From Novakomyces olei (lineage: Eukaryota > Ascomycota > Novakomycetes > Novakomycetales > Novakomycetaceae): a stretch of DNA of 64,000 bases. Of this stretch, positions 22,790 to 34,459 are shown piece by piece. The position numbers were made by a program, and so were the translations under genes. The stretch is taken from the NCBI GenBank assembly GCA_016906335.1, contig JADEYG010000002.1:496001-560000 (forward strand). The letters are read 5' to 3'. Position 1 is the first letter of the stretch. Each line of letters starts with the position of its first letter. The notes under the pieces are model-generated. The model was not told the origin of the DNA, searched no databases, and saw only the letters and a program-made list of their open reading frames with translations.

Positions 22790-24559
22790 AAAAAAAATTC
22801 GCTTAAGCTTTTTATTCGCTTATGCTTATTTTGGGCGGTTTTATTATTATCATGCGGTACTTGGGCTTGTGATCCTTAAAAGTCGCTCTATCAACCGCCC
22901 CAAAAATGATTATTACTTTAATCGGTAATTTGTATTATAACTAATTACGAACAATCATATCGTATATCATTATGAGAATTTACATTGGTCAGTTAACACT
23001 ATTAATTATTGGCTGAGCAAGAAGATAATTGATCTGAACGCAAAACGCAAAGTGCGTTTCATGCGATTGATGCGTATTCATCTTTTTATTCATTCTTTTA
23101 TGCTCTTTCGATTAGCTGATTAAGGATATACTCCTACATATACAATGTCTGTAATATACCTTACAATACCTCCTCAGAATAATCATCGTACAGAAAATTA
23201 TTGATACACAGGTCTTATACATGTACAAGAAACCTTGTAAAAAGACTGGTACCAAATTTCGATACCGCAGGTAGAATTTCATGATTCCTCAACAAGTAGA
23301 CACGCCGGTCTGCTGCTCCAGGTAATTATCTCATTTAAAAGTGCAAGACTTATTCCTTGTGTAGTACTCTCTGTACGAAAAATGTACAATCAAATCAAGT
23401 AAAGTAAGGCCGGAACATTCACAGATATGAATCGGAAAACGGCCGCAGTGCTCATTGTATTCATGATCAATTACAAGTAACCTAGGTGAAGCAGCCTATT
23501 TATAAGTAACATCGAAGCCCCACAAGCTAGCCGCAGCAGATTATGATCAAGTAATTTTCGTGCAGAGGTCTAATATTAGAAGTGGATCCCCAAAAATAGA
23601 TTCCAGAACCAGTCTACTTTCCAATACAGTAATAAATTCGGAAAAAGTCCAGACAAAATTACAATGACACGCAGCTGGCAAGTAGGGCACTTGTCTCACG
23701 AATGAAATTTGCCACCTCGCTAAACCAGAAGCGTAAAGAGAATTGATGCCATTACTACGTATCGAGTGCGTACTGTGATTAATATAGAATTATACTTGAA
23801 ACTTGTTTGATCAAGATGTAATAATATTTGTAGTATTCTATATAGGACATTGCTCGTATATACGCCAGTCGAATTAAATCTCTGCGTGAATTTACACACG
23901 TGACTAGATTAGGGTTTTCTGCCAAGCGCTCCGCCATACTGAGGCGCCGTATTTCGAGATTGTGTTTACATTGTCAGTATACGTATTCGCAGCATTTGTT
24001 ACGGAGAACGTATCAGTAGAAACACAAAACTTCGCTTGTTTGTTATTGAGTACACGGAATTAAGCGTTTAATCTTCGCGGTCAGATTGCCTGGCATTTGC
24101 TCGAAATTGACTTGCGCTGGTGAAGTCGCGCGATCATTAAAGTGCAAGGTTGAACGGGAAACAGGAGCCTTTTCATTTTGAATTTTCGTCGTTTGCAATA
24201 CAAAACGGCTCAACTCTGATCTGCCGTCAGCAAGATCTTTTCCACATTGTCCTGTGACATCACTTTTCTCGAAGAATTAAGCAATTACAGTCATTATTGA
24301 TTTGCTCTAGCGCTTTAAAGACGCGTCCGTTTTATATTTACGCTCTCTACGATTTCGTTTAGCTCAGCACTCTTTAACGGGCAAAACCAAATCACTAGTT
24401 CTTTTTCATTCTCTTTTGGTCCTTGTCTTGTACGGGTTTTGGAGAGAAACTTTACCGTCTGTGCCACTTAGTTCTAGACTTCGTCTTGCTTGGAATACGC
24501 TGAGTTTGACTCTACCCGCTGCCTTATCTTGTTGTTGCCGAGTATAATTTCACATCAAT
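22790..24559. other. Long upstream region of the mannosyltransferase gene
   Basis: About 1.8 kb without an open frame of note. The last 300 bp before the ATG at 24560 are pyrimidine-rich (CTTTTTCATTCTCTTTTGG and similar), as in fungal promoters or leaders. A single TTAGGG motif occurs near 23909. No RNA gene was recognised. Confidence 0.55.
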
Positions 24560-25573
24560 ATGCGCCGTACTTGGGCAATAGCCGGACTTTTTGTGTTGGT
24601 GTGCTTAACACTTCTTGTCAATTCTCTTTTCACGTTGATTACGCTTCTGTTTGAAGACTGTTCTACGGATGCAATTCAGCCTATCGAAATTCCCGCACCA
24701 AACTCGAGCCTGATTGATGTGAGACCGCAGGCGATTCCTAAAATTATTCACCAAACATGGAAAAACGAAACAGTGCCCCAAGTCTGGCAGGCAGCACAGC
24801 AATCGTGTATTGATTTGCACAGTGATTACGAGTATATTTTATGGACGGATGCTAAATCAAGAGAATTTATCTCCCAAGAGTATCCCTGGTTCCTTTCTCA
24901 GTTTGACGCTTACAAGTACCCGATTCAACGGGCCGATGTTATCCGGTACTTTGTTCTCAATCATTACGGAGGCATTTATATCGATTTAGATGATGGCTGC
25001 CAACGAAGAATGGATCCACTACTGAGCTACAATGCCTGGCTGCGCAAGACTATCCCCACCGGTATCTCTAACGATGCTATGGGCTCTGTTCCTAATCATC
25101 CTTTTTTCACAATGGTCATCTCGTCTTTGAGGGTTTATGCGCGCGACTGGAAACTGCCTTATTTAACGGTTATGTTTTCTACTGGGCCCTTGTTTCTGAG
25201 TGTAATTTGGAAGGAATATATTCGCGCCGGACACACGTCTGATGCAGAACGTGTAAGGATCCTTATGCCTCAGGAATACAAGTCTCAGCCTTGGTCTTTT
25301 TTCGTTAGTTATGTCGGCTCTTCCTGGCATAGATCTGATGCTAATTTCGTGTTTTGGATGGGAGACCATTGGCTGCTGTTGGTTTTTGTCGGGTTTTTGC
25401 TTGCCGGTCTAATTGGCGCGTTTGTTTACACTGTTCACCGCAGTATTACTCACGGAGACGTGTTTTTACGGCTTCGTAGGGCCGGTAGATTCTTGGCTAC
25501 TCGACCACTTTCACCATTAAGGCGGCAGTATACCCGTCTTCAGAACCAGCGCGAGTTTAAAGAAGTTGCTTAA
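24560..25573 (+). CDS. Inositolphosphorylceramide mannosyltransferase catalytic subunit (SUR1/CSH1, Imt type)
   Basis: A single 337-aa frame. Residues 6-30 are a signal-anchor segment. The GT32-type catalytic region opens with IPKIIHQTWKNETVPQVW and contains RADVIRYFVLNHYGGIY followed by the metal-binding DLDDGC (residues about 142-147). A second hydrophobic segment (about 272-293, LLLVFVGFLLAGLIGAFVY) is near the C-terminus, leaving a short basic tail. This two-anchor layout and the DXD sequence match SUR1/CSH1 and fission yeast Imt proteins, which transfer mannose to IPC in the Golgi with the Csg2 subunit. The product, MIPC, is a plasma-membrane sphingolipid. Confidence 0.93.
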   Translation: MRRTWAIAGLFVLVCLTLLVNSLFTLITLLFEDCSTDAIQPIEIPAPNSSLIDVRPQAIPKIIHQTWKNETVPQVWQAAQQSCIDLHSDYEYILWTDAKSREFISQEYPWFLSQFDAYKYPIQRADVIRYFVLNHYGGIYIDLDDGCQRRMDPLLSYNAWLRKTIPTGISNDAMGSVPNHPFFTMVISSLRVYARDWKLPYLTVMFSTGPLFLSVIWKEYIRAGHTSDAERVRILMPQEYKSQPWSFFVSYVGSSWHRSDANFVFWMGDHWLLLVFVGFLLAGLIGAFVYTVHRSITHGDVFLRLRRAGRFLATRPLSPLRRQYTRLQNQREFKEVA

Positions 25574-26730
25574 GAGCTGGGAGGAAGTTTATTATAAACC
25601 GAGATGGAAGAAGGAACGGAGAAAAGAAAAGCCGAGATAGAGGAAAGGCTTTTTTTGTTTGGGACATTGCTATACTATTGCATCAACAGTTGCAACAAAT
25701 CGCCAAAGTTCCCGCCAGAGAAAAGCCGTTTCTTTTTCAATTACAACCTTTTCTTTGTATTTATCAATTTTGTATAATAGTTTCAGGTGGACATTGTTAT
25801 TATGTCCAGTCGTCAGGAGATTTTGATTCGATCAGAGTCTTTAATTAAAAAAAAAAAAAAAAATTCACTATGAAGAATTCCTTTACTATTCAAAAAATGA
25901 AACAAAATTTGTTTATCGTCAATCAGCAATTATGAAAATTAATGTATTCGCGTCTGGGCTCTGTGTTTACTTTTGCCATTTGTCATGAGCATTTGCCTTT
26001 TAACCCTCATTTGCAATAACTTGATAAACACATCCTTAGCTGGATTTGGGTTCATCGCAACTTTGCACTGCGTTTATTTGCTGGCCAAATAATCTTTTTG
26101 TTTTCTATGATTTTTTATCGGATATTTGGCTTTTAATGCCCCTGCATGTACTCTTATCATCATTTTTTCCAGTTTAGGCAGCTATATGCCTTTTTATGAT
26201 TTAAATGATTCCTCTAATATTTTATTTTATTTTGTGTTTATTCGGTTGGAATAATGAACCGCTATTCGATTAAAGAGGTTTATACCTATCGCGGAACTTT
26301 CGCTAAACAAAGGAAATGCAGTCAACGGTGCTGTACTTGTACAATATATAGTAATATAACCAACGTCATTATAGTAAAGCTTGTGTATATAAAATCAAAC
26401 AAATCCGTATATTTCATAAATGGACATGCGCAAAGTTTTTTTTTTAAATGTAATAAAACAAGTATGTTGAATCAAATCTCGTATTGCCATTAACCCTAAA
26501 TAATAGGCCAGAATTGACGAATCAAAAACACAACAAATATACGCCCAAGTACATTCAAAAATGAGAACTAAACCAATTAAAATAAAAATATCATGTATAA
26601 AACTCTATGTATAATCCCCCGTCATGTACTTTAGATATGCTAGTGCTCGGGTAAAAAAAAAGGACAAATGAAAATACTTCTAGGCTCCGAGCTTGTCTTT
26701 CTCTTTAAACGATCACTCAAGTCTCATTCG
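25574..26730. other. Convergent intergenic region
   Basis: About 1.15 kb between the ends of the mannosyltransferase and cyclin genes. It holds an A17 tract near 25848 and a single TTAACCCTAA motif near 26491. A 79-codon open frame at 26254-26493 lacks any recognisable feature. No gene is called. Confidence 0.55.
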
Positions 26731-29142
26731 TCAAGGATGAAAAATTCTAGGCAGGCTGACGCTGCTTGCCCCCGAAAAACCAATCTGCGCAGTATTATTC
26801 CCCCCTATATCTGGCTGATATAAGGCCGGTTGTTGGCTATAAATCTCCTGCTTGGCCAGCTCCTGATTGACAAGACTATGTGGGATAAAAATAGAACCTC
26901 GTTGTTCGTGCTGGTGGTAATAGCTGCCCCCAATATCCATGCTTGGAGGCGGATTAAGAGGTCCACGATACCGAACTCCAGCAGCTCCAGATCCTTGGCG
27001 CAATTCGTACGGTTTATATGGTGGAGCTGCTGCCATCATAAACCTCATTTCGTCCGGCGGACAAAGATTCACATGTGTTGGAGGCGATCTACCATTTACA
27101 ATAGTATTTGTAAAGTAGAAAAGCGGAGCAGGCTGAGATATTGTGTGCGAAAGTGGCGGCCGTACCTTTGCGAATTGATCGTCTGTAATGCATGGCAATC
27201 TAGGGTTTTCTTCCGAAGCCAGAAATGAAGGTCTATGGTTTTCTCCCGCAGTCAGGTATGGCGCAGGGGGTAGAGTAGAAAACCCTGATGGTATTGGAGC
27301 AGGCGCTGAATAAGCAGAGGCTGCAGAGCTGAACGGACTGCCTGCTTCGCGTCTACGTTTTCCCTGTGTAAACCCTGGCTCCGATTCAGTAACCATCCAC
27401 GACATAGATGAAAGTCCTCGAGACAATGGTACACTGCTGTCTGGACCCAAGCGTTTCTTGCCCCTTTGTGAATCCTTGTATAACTCCCGCGAGAGCAACT
27501 GTGTATCCGCCCGCTGTGATCGATTATGAGCGTTTGTATCGCTATTACTATTATTAGTCGTATTTAAAGACAGAGGATTTTGCTGAGGGAAAAAACCTGC
27601 AAGAGAATTGTAAGCCCGGGGAGGAGGCACTTGACCTGGTGAAGAAGTTTTAGCGCAAGTTAAAGGCGGTAGAGAAATTATTTCTTGGCCAATGACCTCG
27701 TTTAACCCTACAGCCTCTGAGGCCGGAGTCAGTACAGAAAATGCACCTGTTCCAGGTGCAGAGTGCCTCTGTGGTGCATCAGACATAGATACAGGGTAAT
27801 TTTTGTCCGTATCATTTCCGCCATTTCTATTTCTGTTCCCATTTCCACCAACCGCTTCCTCATCTTTCTTCCGATTAGTCACAGCTGCCGGTAATTGTGA
27901 CATATTTAACGCGTAAAAAGACCCTGGAGAAGTATGCTGGGCCCTCCAAAAAGCTCCAAAATTGTCTAACAAGAGGCTCCATTCGTCCCACTGATCAGGC
28001 GAAACAAACAAATCGTATTTCATATTGGTAAGAAACTCTGTCTCCATAACAAGCAACTCTCGAATATTCAGAGTCGTCACATCGGACCAGGTTTTGTTTG
28101 TATACGTATTATCATCCATATACTTGTTGCCCAGCATAAGCGCAACTGTAAGCAATCTATACTCTGAGCCCAGCATGCCCCTTACTTGAACGTTCATTTT
28201 TTTCAATCGCCAAACATAAAGAAGAGCAATGCAGACGACTGAACTTGAGACCTGTGTAGTCCTTAAAACATCTCTTGTCCACTCTACAAAATCTGTACGC
28301 GGCAAGGAATCGTGACTTGGAGATACAAGTTTAAAATGCGCTCCTTCCTGGTACGAGGCAGCTTCTTGCAGGACATGAAAAGGCTCAAACCACAGGAAGC
28401 AGACCATTTGTGAGCAAAAAGTCATCAATCTCGGAGACGGAAGACTAAAAGCTGGTCCTTGACCTGAAGATGAAGCTGATCCATCGAAGCCAGTTGCCAG
28501 GCGAGATTGGTTAGGGGCGAGTGTGCTTGTAATCAATGAAGGCTCTTCCACATGATGATTATTGACTTCATTTGAGGGTAAAATTGTTGTCGGAATCGGA
28601 TGATAAGGGTGCTGAACGGAGCCATGGTTTTGTAAGCCATTACTAGCCTTAATATTGCCTGTATTATTCGGCCAAATTGGCCCAGTTTGTGATGACAAAG
28701 GTGGCAACTGGTTCATTCGCTGACCTTCGAACGGAGTAGAGGAAAAAGAATGTGGTAATTCAAATCCTGGGTTTACCGAATACAATCCAGGAGCCGCTTT
28801 GGTTTTGTGAGAGCCGGTAGAGGAAGACGGAGACAAAGAAATTATCGGGATTCCTGTAGGCAAAGCACTTGCATACCCACGATCTTGTGAGCCTGGAAGA
28901 GGAAGCGGAAGTGGCGAAGATGATATTGAGATTGAAGACGAGGATGATTGAGGAGGAGGGTGTAAATGGTTCCGTAGATTGTAATGGTGACGCTGCTGAG
29001 ACTGAAAGTCGAATGCTGTATGCTGATGATCTGATCGGGGCGTTAATACGGATATTGATGGAGGTGAAAGTTCCGGCTTGCCTCTCGCGCGTTTTGAAGA
29101 TTTGTTTGAGCCGAAAGAACGACCCGTGCCTTGAAGAGGCAT
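26731..29142 (-). CDS. CLG1-type Pho85/Pcl cyclin
   Basis: A single frame of 803 aa. The cyclin box covers about residues 245-390: FVEWTRDVLRTTQVSSSVVC, ALLYVWRLK, LLTVALMLGNKYMDDNTYTN, TWSDVTTLNIRELLVMETEF and LTNMKYDLFVSPDQWDEW. The K-Y-x-x-D-N-T-Y-x-N-x-x-W and E-x-E-F-L pattern is that of PHO80/Pcl-like cyclins; the long disordered N- and C-terminal arms rich in Ser, Pro and Asn fit CLG1. Such cyclins activate a Pho85-type kinase in nutrient sensing and autophagy control. The first ATG (MPLQGTGRSFGSNKSSKRAR) starts with a basic, nuclear-signal-like stretch. No intron is evident. Confidence 0.88.
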   Translation of the reverse strand: MPLQGTGRSFGSNKSSKRARGKPELSPPSISVLTPRSDHQHTAFDFQSQQRHHYNLRNHLHPPPQSSSSSISISSSPLPLPLPGSQDRGYASALPTGIPIISLSPSSSTGSHKTKAAPGLYSVNPGFELPHSFSSTPFEGQRMNQLPPLSSQTGPIWPNNTGNIKASNGLQNHGSVQHPYHPIPTTILPSNEVNNHHVEEPSLITSTLAPNQSRLATGFDGSASSSGQGPAFSLPSPRLMTFCSQMVCFLWFEPFHVLQEAASYQEGAHFKLVSPSHDSLPRTDFVEWTRDVLRTTQVSSSVVCIALLYVWRLKKMNVQVRGMLGSEYRLLTVALMLGNKYMDDNTYTNKTWSDVTTLNIRELLVMETEFLTNMKYDLFVSPDQWDEWSLLLDNFGAFWRAQHTSPGSFYALNMSQLPAAVTNRKKDEEAVGGNGNRNRNGGNDTDKNYPVSMSDAPQRHSAPGTGAFSVLTPASEAVGLNEVIGQEIISLPPLTCAKTSSPGQVPPPRAYNSLAGFFPQQNPLSLNTTNNSNSDTNAHNRSQRADTQLLSRELYKDSQRGKKRLGPDSSVPLSRGLSSMSWMVTESEPGFTQGKRRREAGSPFSSAASAYSAPAPIPSGFSTLPPAPYLTAGENHRPSFLASEENPRLPCITDDQFAKVRPPLSHTISQPAPLFYFTNTIVNGRSPPTHVNLCPPDEMRFMMAAAPPYKPYELRQGSGAAGVRYRGPLNPPPSMDIGGSYYHQHEQRGSIFIPHSLVNQELAKQEIYSQQPALYQPDIGGNNTAQIGFSGASSVSLPRIFHP

Positions 29143-30388
29143 ATCAAAAGTTCAGCTTACTGTATCACGGGCAAATTGATCTCGATTCTCTTCGTCTGTC
29201 GATCTGATTTTTCTGCTAAAGAATAACCATGCAACTGCCGCTCTTTCCTATCTTTGCTTCTGCTGTGTTGAGATTGAAATTGAGTCAGAGTATTAATTGA
29301 GTCTGCCCAGTTTCGCCAAAAGGTCCATGAAGATTAATCGAAACAGGCAAAAATTTACACACTCGTTGTGCTCTTGTTTTAATCCTCAACAAGCTGTAGT
29401 CGAAAGATTCGTTTGCTTGCTTGGAAGGAATAAAATATAAAACCGTAAAACCTTTTTGCTCCGGCCGGTTTGATTTCAGACTTGTGCTTTACAAACCTTA
29501 CTACCTTTTCCTCCTTTTCAAAAAAAAAAAAAGCCAGAATAATCCAAGTACAACCAAAAAAAAAAAAAAAAAAGACGGTGTAGCAGAGACTAAAGAGACT
29601 CAAGATTCAAGAGACTCAAGACTCAAGAGACTCAAGAGACTCAAGGGACTCCGCAATATAAAAATTCAGTGAACCTCGTCAAATGCTATTTTTAAAAGGC
29701 TCTAAACATCAAACGTATAACAGAATTCCGCTTGATTTAACCATAAAAAAGAGGGAAGAATAGAAGAAAAATACAGAGGGAGTGTAGAGGCTCAGAGCAG
29801 TCTACAGCAGGCTGAAGGCTGATATTAAATGATCGAATTTGCCTTACCGTACGCTCTGCCTCCTGCTCTTACGCCCAAATCCAGTTTTTGGCTGGCTACA
29901 GTATGTATTATACGCTGACCGTATTATATGTACAAAGTTTGTATTGGCGCCCGTGCATTATACTGCGTGCAGTATACAAGTAATTTACTTGAACGTAAAA
30001 CAGTGACGTAAATTATAGACTTTATATTATATAAATCCGTCTATGTAATCAAGCGAGCGCATGTTCTAAATGTTATTATTAAGGGCAAAAGCCAAACTCA
30101 AATTTAACAGCCGCACAAAAGTCACAAGTTACTATGTATAAAGAAGAAAAAGGCTCAAATGACTCAAACGTTGTAAGCCAATAATTTCCAGCCAATGGCA
30201 AAAGAATGAGAGAGAATGTAAGCATTTCAATCAAATTCAAACAAGAAGCAAGAAGAATACTTGCGCCTTGTCATGACGTAAAGTGAGATTTGAATAGGAA
30301 CTTATTAGCTGCATTCTGCTCATATACAAAAGACCAGGGACATGATTGGTTTTAATCACAATTTTTTTTGTTTAATTCCGTTGTTGAT
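29143..30388. other. Intergenic region with CLG1-type promoter and tandem repeat
   Basis: About 1.25 kb upstream of the cyclin gene and downstream of VID27, both on the minus strand. It contains A tracts (29521-29532, 29556-29572) and an imperfect GAGACTCAA tandem repeat at about 29588-29648. Nothing coding is seen. Confidence 0.55.
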
Positions 30389-33300
30389 TTAGAATGGTGA
30401 ATTAACGATATTGCTCCTTTGCACACGTTCACGAACGGGCGTCGAAAGAATACTGTGGCGAGTCGCTTTGCGAAGACTGCGTTTTCCCAAAACGCCAACG
30501 TCATTGGGAAGAGCGACAATGACGTTTTGATCAGTTCCAAACTGGAAATCGTCCGCTTTGACCTTGATTGTTAGGAACGGAGTTGCAAGCGTTGAATAAT
30601 TGTAATGCTAATTAAAAAAGAAAATAATGAAAACATTGATGACTAGATAATGACATATCCGTTCAGAAACGGGATGAATACAGCCGATCATTAATTGAGG
30701 CGTAATTTACACACACAAGACACGAATAAAAGAAGCTCAGAGAATTAAAATTGAACAAAACAAAACACAAACAAAATCACCATAATCATAACAACAAGCT
30801 AAACTCCTAAAAGAGGCATAAAACCGTGGTTAACGTACATTCTCCTCATAGCGTTTAATTTTGTACATGTCGGCCTTGCCCAATTTTGCGCGTTCGAAAT
30901 CCCACGATATTACATATGGGCCCACGCTTGTAACGATAGTCTTTTCCTCCGTATTGGGGCCTTGATTGAATTTTGCCGGTGTAAACCGCATAGCATCCCG
31001 GCCAAATTCACCCTGCATCATGGCAATATGATTCGGACTGTTGTTAGTACGATAGGGAAGAAAAAAAGCACGTAGCCATGCAAGGGGGAAAAAGAAAGGA
31101 AAAAAGTGAAAAAGAACGAGAATGACTATTTTTTCATTTTATATCTCCCACCTCAACTGCAACCGTTTCGGTCTCGGTTTCGAGTCCCGGCTGAACGAGG
31201 CTTGGAATCCGGTACGGCCTTGGTTCCTGCCCTCCTTTATACTCGCATCAATCAAAAGCAGATAAGTTCGACACGTGGCAAGAACCCAGCGGCCGTCAGC
31301 AGTAACATCGAGCCCAATAATAGGCTCTCCCAGGGCTGGTAATGCAGTCTTTGCGTTTAACCCTAATCGATCAAACAGCCTAACGTCTCCCTTATTACTG
31401 GCCACGGCAATCCAGCCCTGCTCAGTCGTACTTGTCGCACTAAACTCGTTCTTTGTAGCGTACTGTTTAAACTGGGCGTCAACCAGCTTGTTCCCCGACA
31501 ATCGAGGATCAATGCGGAAAAGCGAGTTATGGCCCATTCCCAGCAGAGTTTGCTCCGCCGTACTCTGAGCAAATTTGCTGTTTGGCGCATACGCAACCAC
31601 ATCACGATTATCGTCCACTTTCCAGTCATCAACGATTCGTCCAGTTTCCAAGTCCATTCGGTATAGATGGTGAGGATCATTAGGGTTTTGAAGGACCATT
31701 GCCCTGTCGGCCTCATGTAGCATTACTTTACTAGGCTCAAAGTCAATTCCACTCGGGGTCTCAATCTTGCTGATTGCAGTTACAAATTTCAGTTTGTTTT
31801 GCTTTGTTTGCTTAAAGACTCCAATCTTGTCGCCACGAACGACAAAAGTACGATCGTTTACATGGCCTACTGCTAACTGAGAATTCTCATCTGCTTTCTT
31901 GGCCTGAAGCAACGAGGCGCCGCCTTCTTCGTCAGACGAGTAATAATCCTCGTCTCTTTCAGCAGGAACAAATCCGGACGACTCGTCTTCACCTTCCTCT
32001 TCCTCTTCCTCTCTCCTTTGCTCCTCTTCCTCATTATCCGTTTCCAGAATATCTGCCATCTCCTCGTCGTTGTAAGCATCCCGCACATACTCCTTGTCCG
32101 TATCCTTGACACTGATCCATTTAGCCTTGTTCAATGTTTCCCAAAGTGCCTTCATAATACCCGCCTGAAACTCTTCCATAAACTCGGCAGTGGGGAACCG
32201 TAGCAGCCAGGAATAAGCCCTGTCATCGCTGTCATAATAGTTCCAAATAAAACTTTTGTGCTCAAAGGAAAAAACAGGGTTGATATCGGTCTCTAACGGC
32301 TGAGCCAACCATCGCCGAGGCTCTGGCCCAGCGGTATTGCCTGTTTCAGACGTTTCGCTGGTCAAATCGAGTGCGGTTATATCCAACCAGAATCGGAAAT
32401 TGCCTTCATTGCTTACAATCGCCCTTACGCGTTTGTCTTGCAGCATAAAAACTGCGTCTGCTGCATCAAAGAGATGCAATTCTGCCTCCACATCACAGTA
32501 GTAAGTCTCCTCTTGAAGATCGCTTGCACTTGCGCCTGAACCGGCTTTTGCTGATGGATCATTAACTTTAGCGGCCAAAGATCTCGGTGGGGTTGCTGCT
32601 GGGGGCGCCACTGTATGCTGCCGAGCAGTCTTCTTCTTCGATTTTGAGGGCGTTGTTGGATTCCCGGTAGGAGAGTGCCTTTCCGGTGAAGAAGGGTGCT
32701 CTTGCAAAGACGCGACAGACGAGCTGCTTGGGCCATGGTGGGGCACGTACTGGCCGGCTCTAATTATCAGTTCTGAATTGGCACATATGGAAGTAGGAGC
32801 AGATAAATAGACATCAAAGGCAAAAAACGAGCGCAAAAAAATTTATAGAATTAAAAACCAAAAAATTTAAAAATAAAATGTTCAAAATATAGCAACATAA
32901 TCTAAACGGAAATTGAATGGTAGAGAAAATGTAGCAAAAGAGCAAAGAATATGACAGAGTAAGAGGAAAAATTTAGCTGGAAGTATTCCAATATCGGCAT
33001 CTCTTACTTTACAAGATAACTATTCAGATCTTCATCTGTCGCTTCCTCATGAGGGCGTTTTGTGTCGCGTTCAAAAATGCACTGCAGTGCAACCATTTCA
33101 AAAGACGCGGTGAGCGATGTGCTCACATCGGGAGAACAAACAAACTCGAAAACGTCACCTTGATCCTTGACTATTAGTTTTTTCCAGAGTTCGATCTATC
33201 TTACGCCATAGAGATCGTCCCACGCGAATACTACACAGTCATCATTGAGGCCAGAACGAAAATGAAGTGACTGATCAAGAAGAAAAGTTCTCTCGTCGTG

Positions 33301-33847
33301 CTCTAAATAGTTAAATAAAGCCTTTGTTACGTTTCATTTTGTCTATAATAAAATTCAATTGAATTATGCTTGTTTTGCATAAAAGAGCGCATACCCTCCA
33401 ACTCGTCCGCAGAGTCATCGTTTAAATTGGCTTCGCCTTCGTCATACGCTCGCTGAACCACTAAATGAAAATTATGACTGTACGCAGTGCGCCGAATACA
33501 GGCGGCCGCGTCTTTGAATCTTGAAATTAGTTTTGCGCGCGTGTATTGAATACGACATTGCAAAATAGAAAAATAGAAATTAGACAGCCAAACAAACAAC
33601 AAATAAACAACCAGAATAGAGAACAAAAGGCAAACAAGCATTTGGAATTACATGCACTCCGAGTAAGATTTCGGAGAGGACGGTCGCACAAGAAAAAGCT
33701 GGCCACTAGGGATCTGGACAATTTCTGACTTGTTGGGATCACCCCATATCATACGCCTAAACAAAGAAAGCAAAGGTTAGCGCTCTCGTCTTTAGATCTT
33801 TGCTGTGTAAAGCGGTTGAAGTACCCGAGACTCTTGAGCATAAACAT
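30389..33847 (-). CDS. VID27: VID27 family protein
   Basis: Eight exons: 33847-33825, 33756-33652, 33519-33395, 33302-33205, 33165-33008, 32759-31152, 31037-30839 and 30607-30389 (844 aa); all phases close. Start MFMLKSLGRMIWGDPNKSE and the junction sequences SECIFKDAAACIRRT, VFAWDDLYGDQGDVFEFVC and ending STPVRERVQRSNIVNSPF are diagnostic for VID27. The N-terminal half is PH-like, followed by an acidic E/D-rich stretch (DNEEEEQRREEEEEEG, about 405-450) and a C-terminal beta-propeller-like domain (HHLYRMDLETGRIVDDW onward). VID27 is a cytoplasmic protein connected with vacuole import and degradation of fructose-1,6-bisphosphatase; its molecular role is unknown. Exon 1 is only 23 nt and intron 4 only 39 nt. 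Confidence 0.95.
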
Positions 33848-34459
33848 AGTTTTAACGCGCCCCGTCGGCACTGAAACAGTTAGTCGAGCGCAATATTTAT
33901 GTGTGTAAACGAAGTGTCTCCTGTAACGTGGAGACAAACAAAATAAGTGTTCTTAACATTTTATTATCAGTTTACTGATATCGGTTATAAAGATGCAGTA
34001 AATTTTTGATTATGAAATCACATTGTCTTTTTCCTGCGTACGTCACAATATTATTTATTCATTGTTTTTTATTGGTATTATTGTTTTCTAGATTTCATAT
34101 ACAACATGGGTACAGCAACTTGATTCTGCTTTTACAAGACTGAATCCCGACCGTTAGATTACTTGAATCTTGTGATATTATATATCCATGTTTGCGGTTG
34201 ACGTTCCACGATTTTAATTTTACGAAATTACTCGCTTATTCATAAATAATACGTATATTCTCTTTTGGATACTAACGTTCTACCAAATATAGTCGGGCAA
34301 ACGATTAAATCCAAATCAAATTTAAATTGTGCTGGTTCGTGGTATTTCTTGAAAAGTCCATTTTAATATGGTACTCAACTTTTACACTTTAGTAAATAAA
34401 CAAAAGTATCAAGCGTGACAACAATAGTGTATGTGTATCATTCAATGTAGTCGTCTAAA
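33848..34459. other. Intergenic region between VID27 and ACH1
   Basis: About 610 bp of AT-rich sequence holding the VID27 promoter and the ACH1 3' end (both genes on the minus strand). Nothing else recognised. Confidence 0.6.

Noticed and set aside
22840-22915. A tRNA-like stretch (reverse strand GATAGAGCGACTTTTAAGG)
   Set aside because: It lacks a proper A box, B box and acceptor stem pairing.
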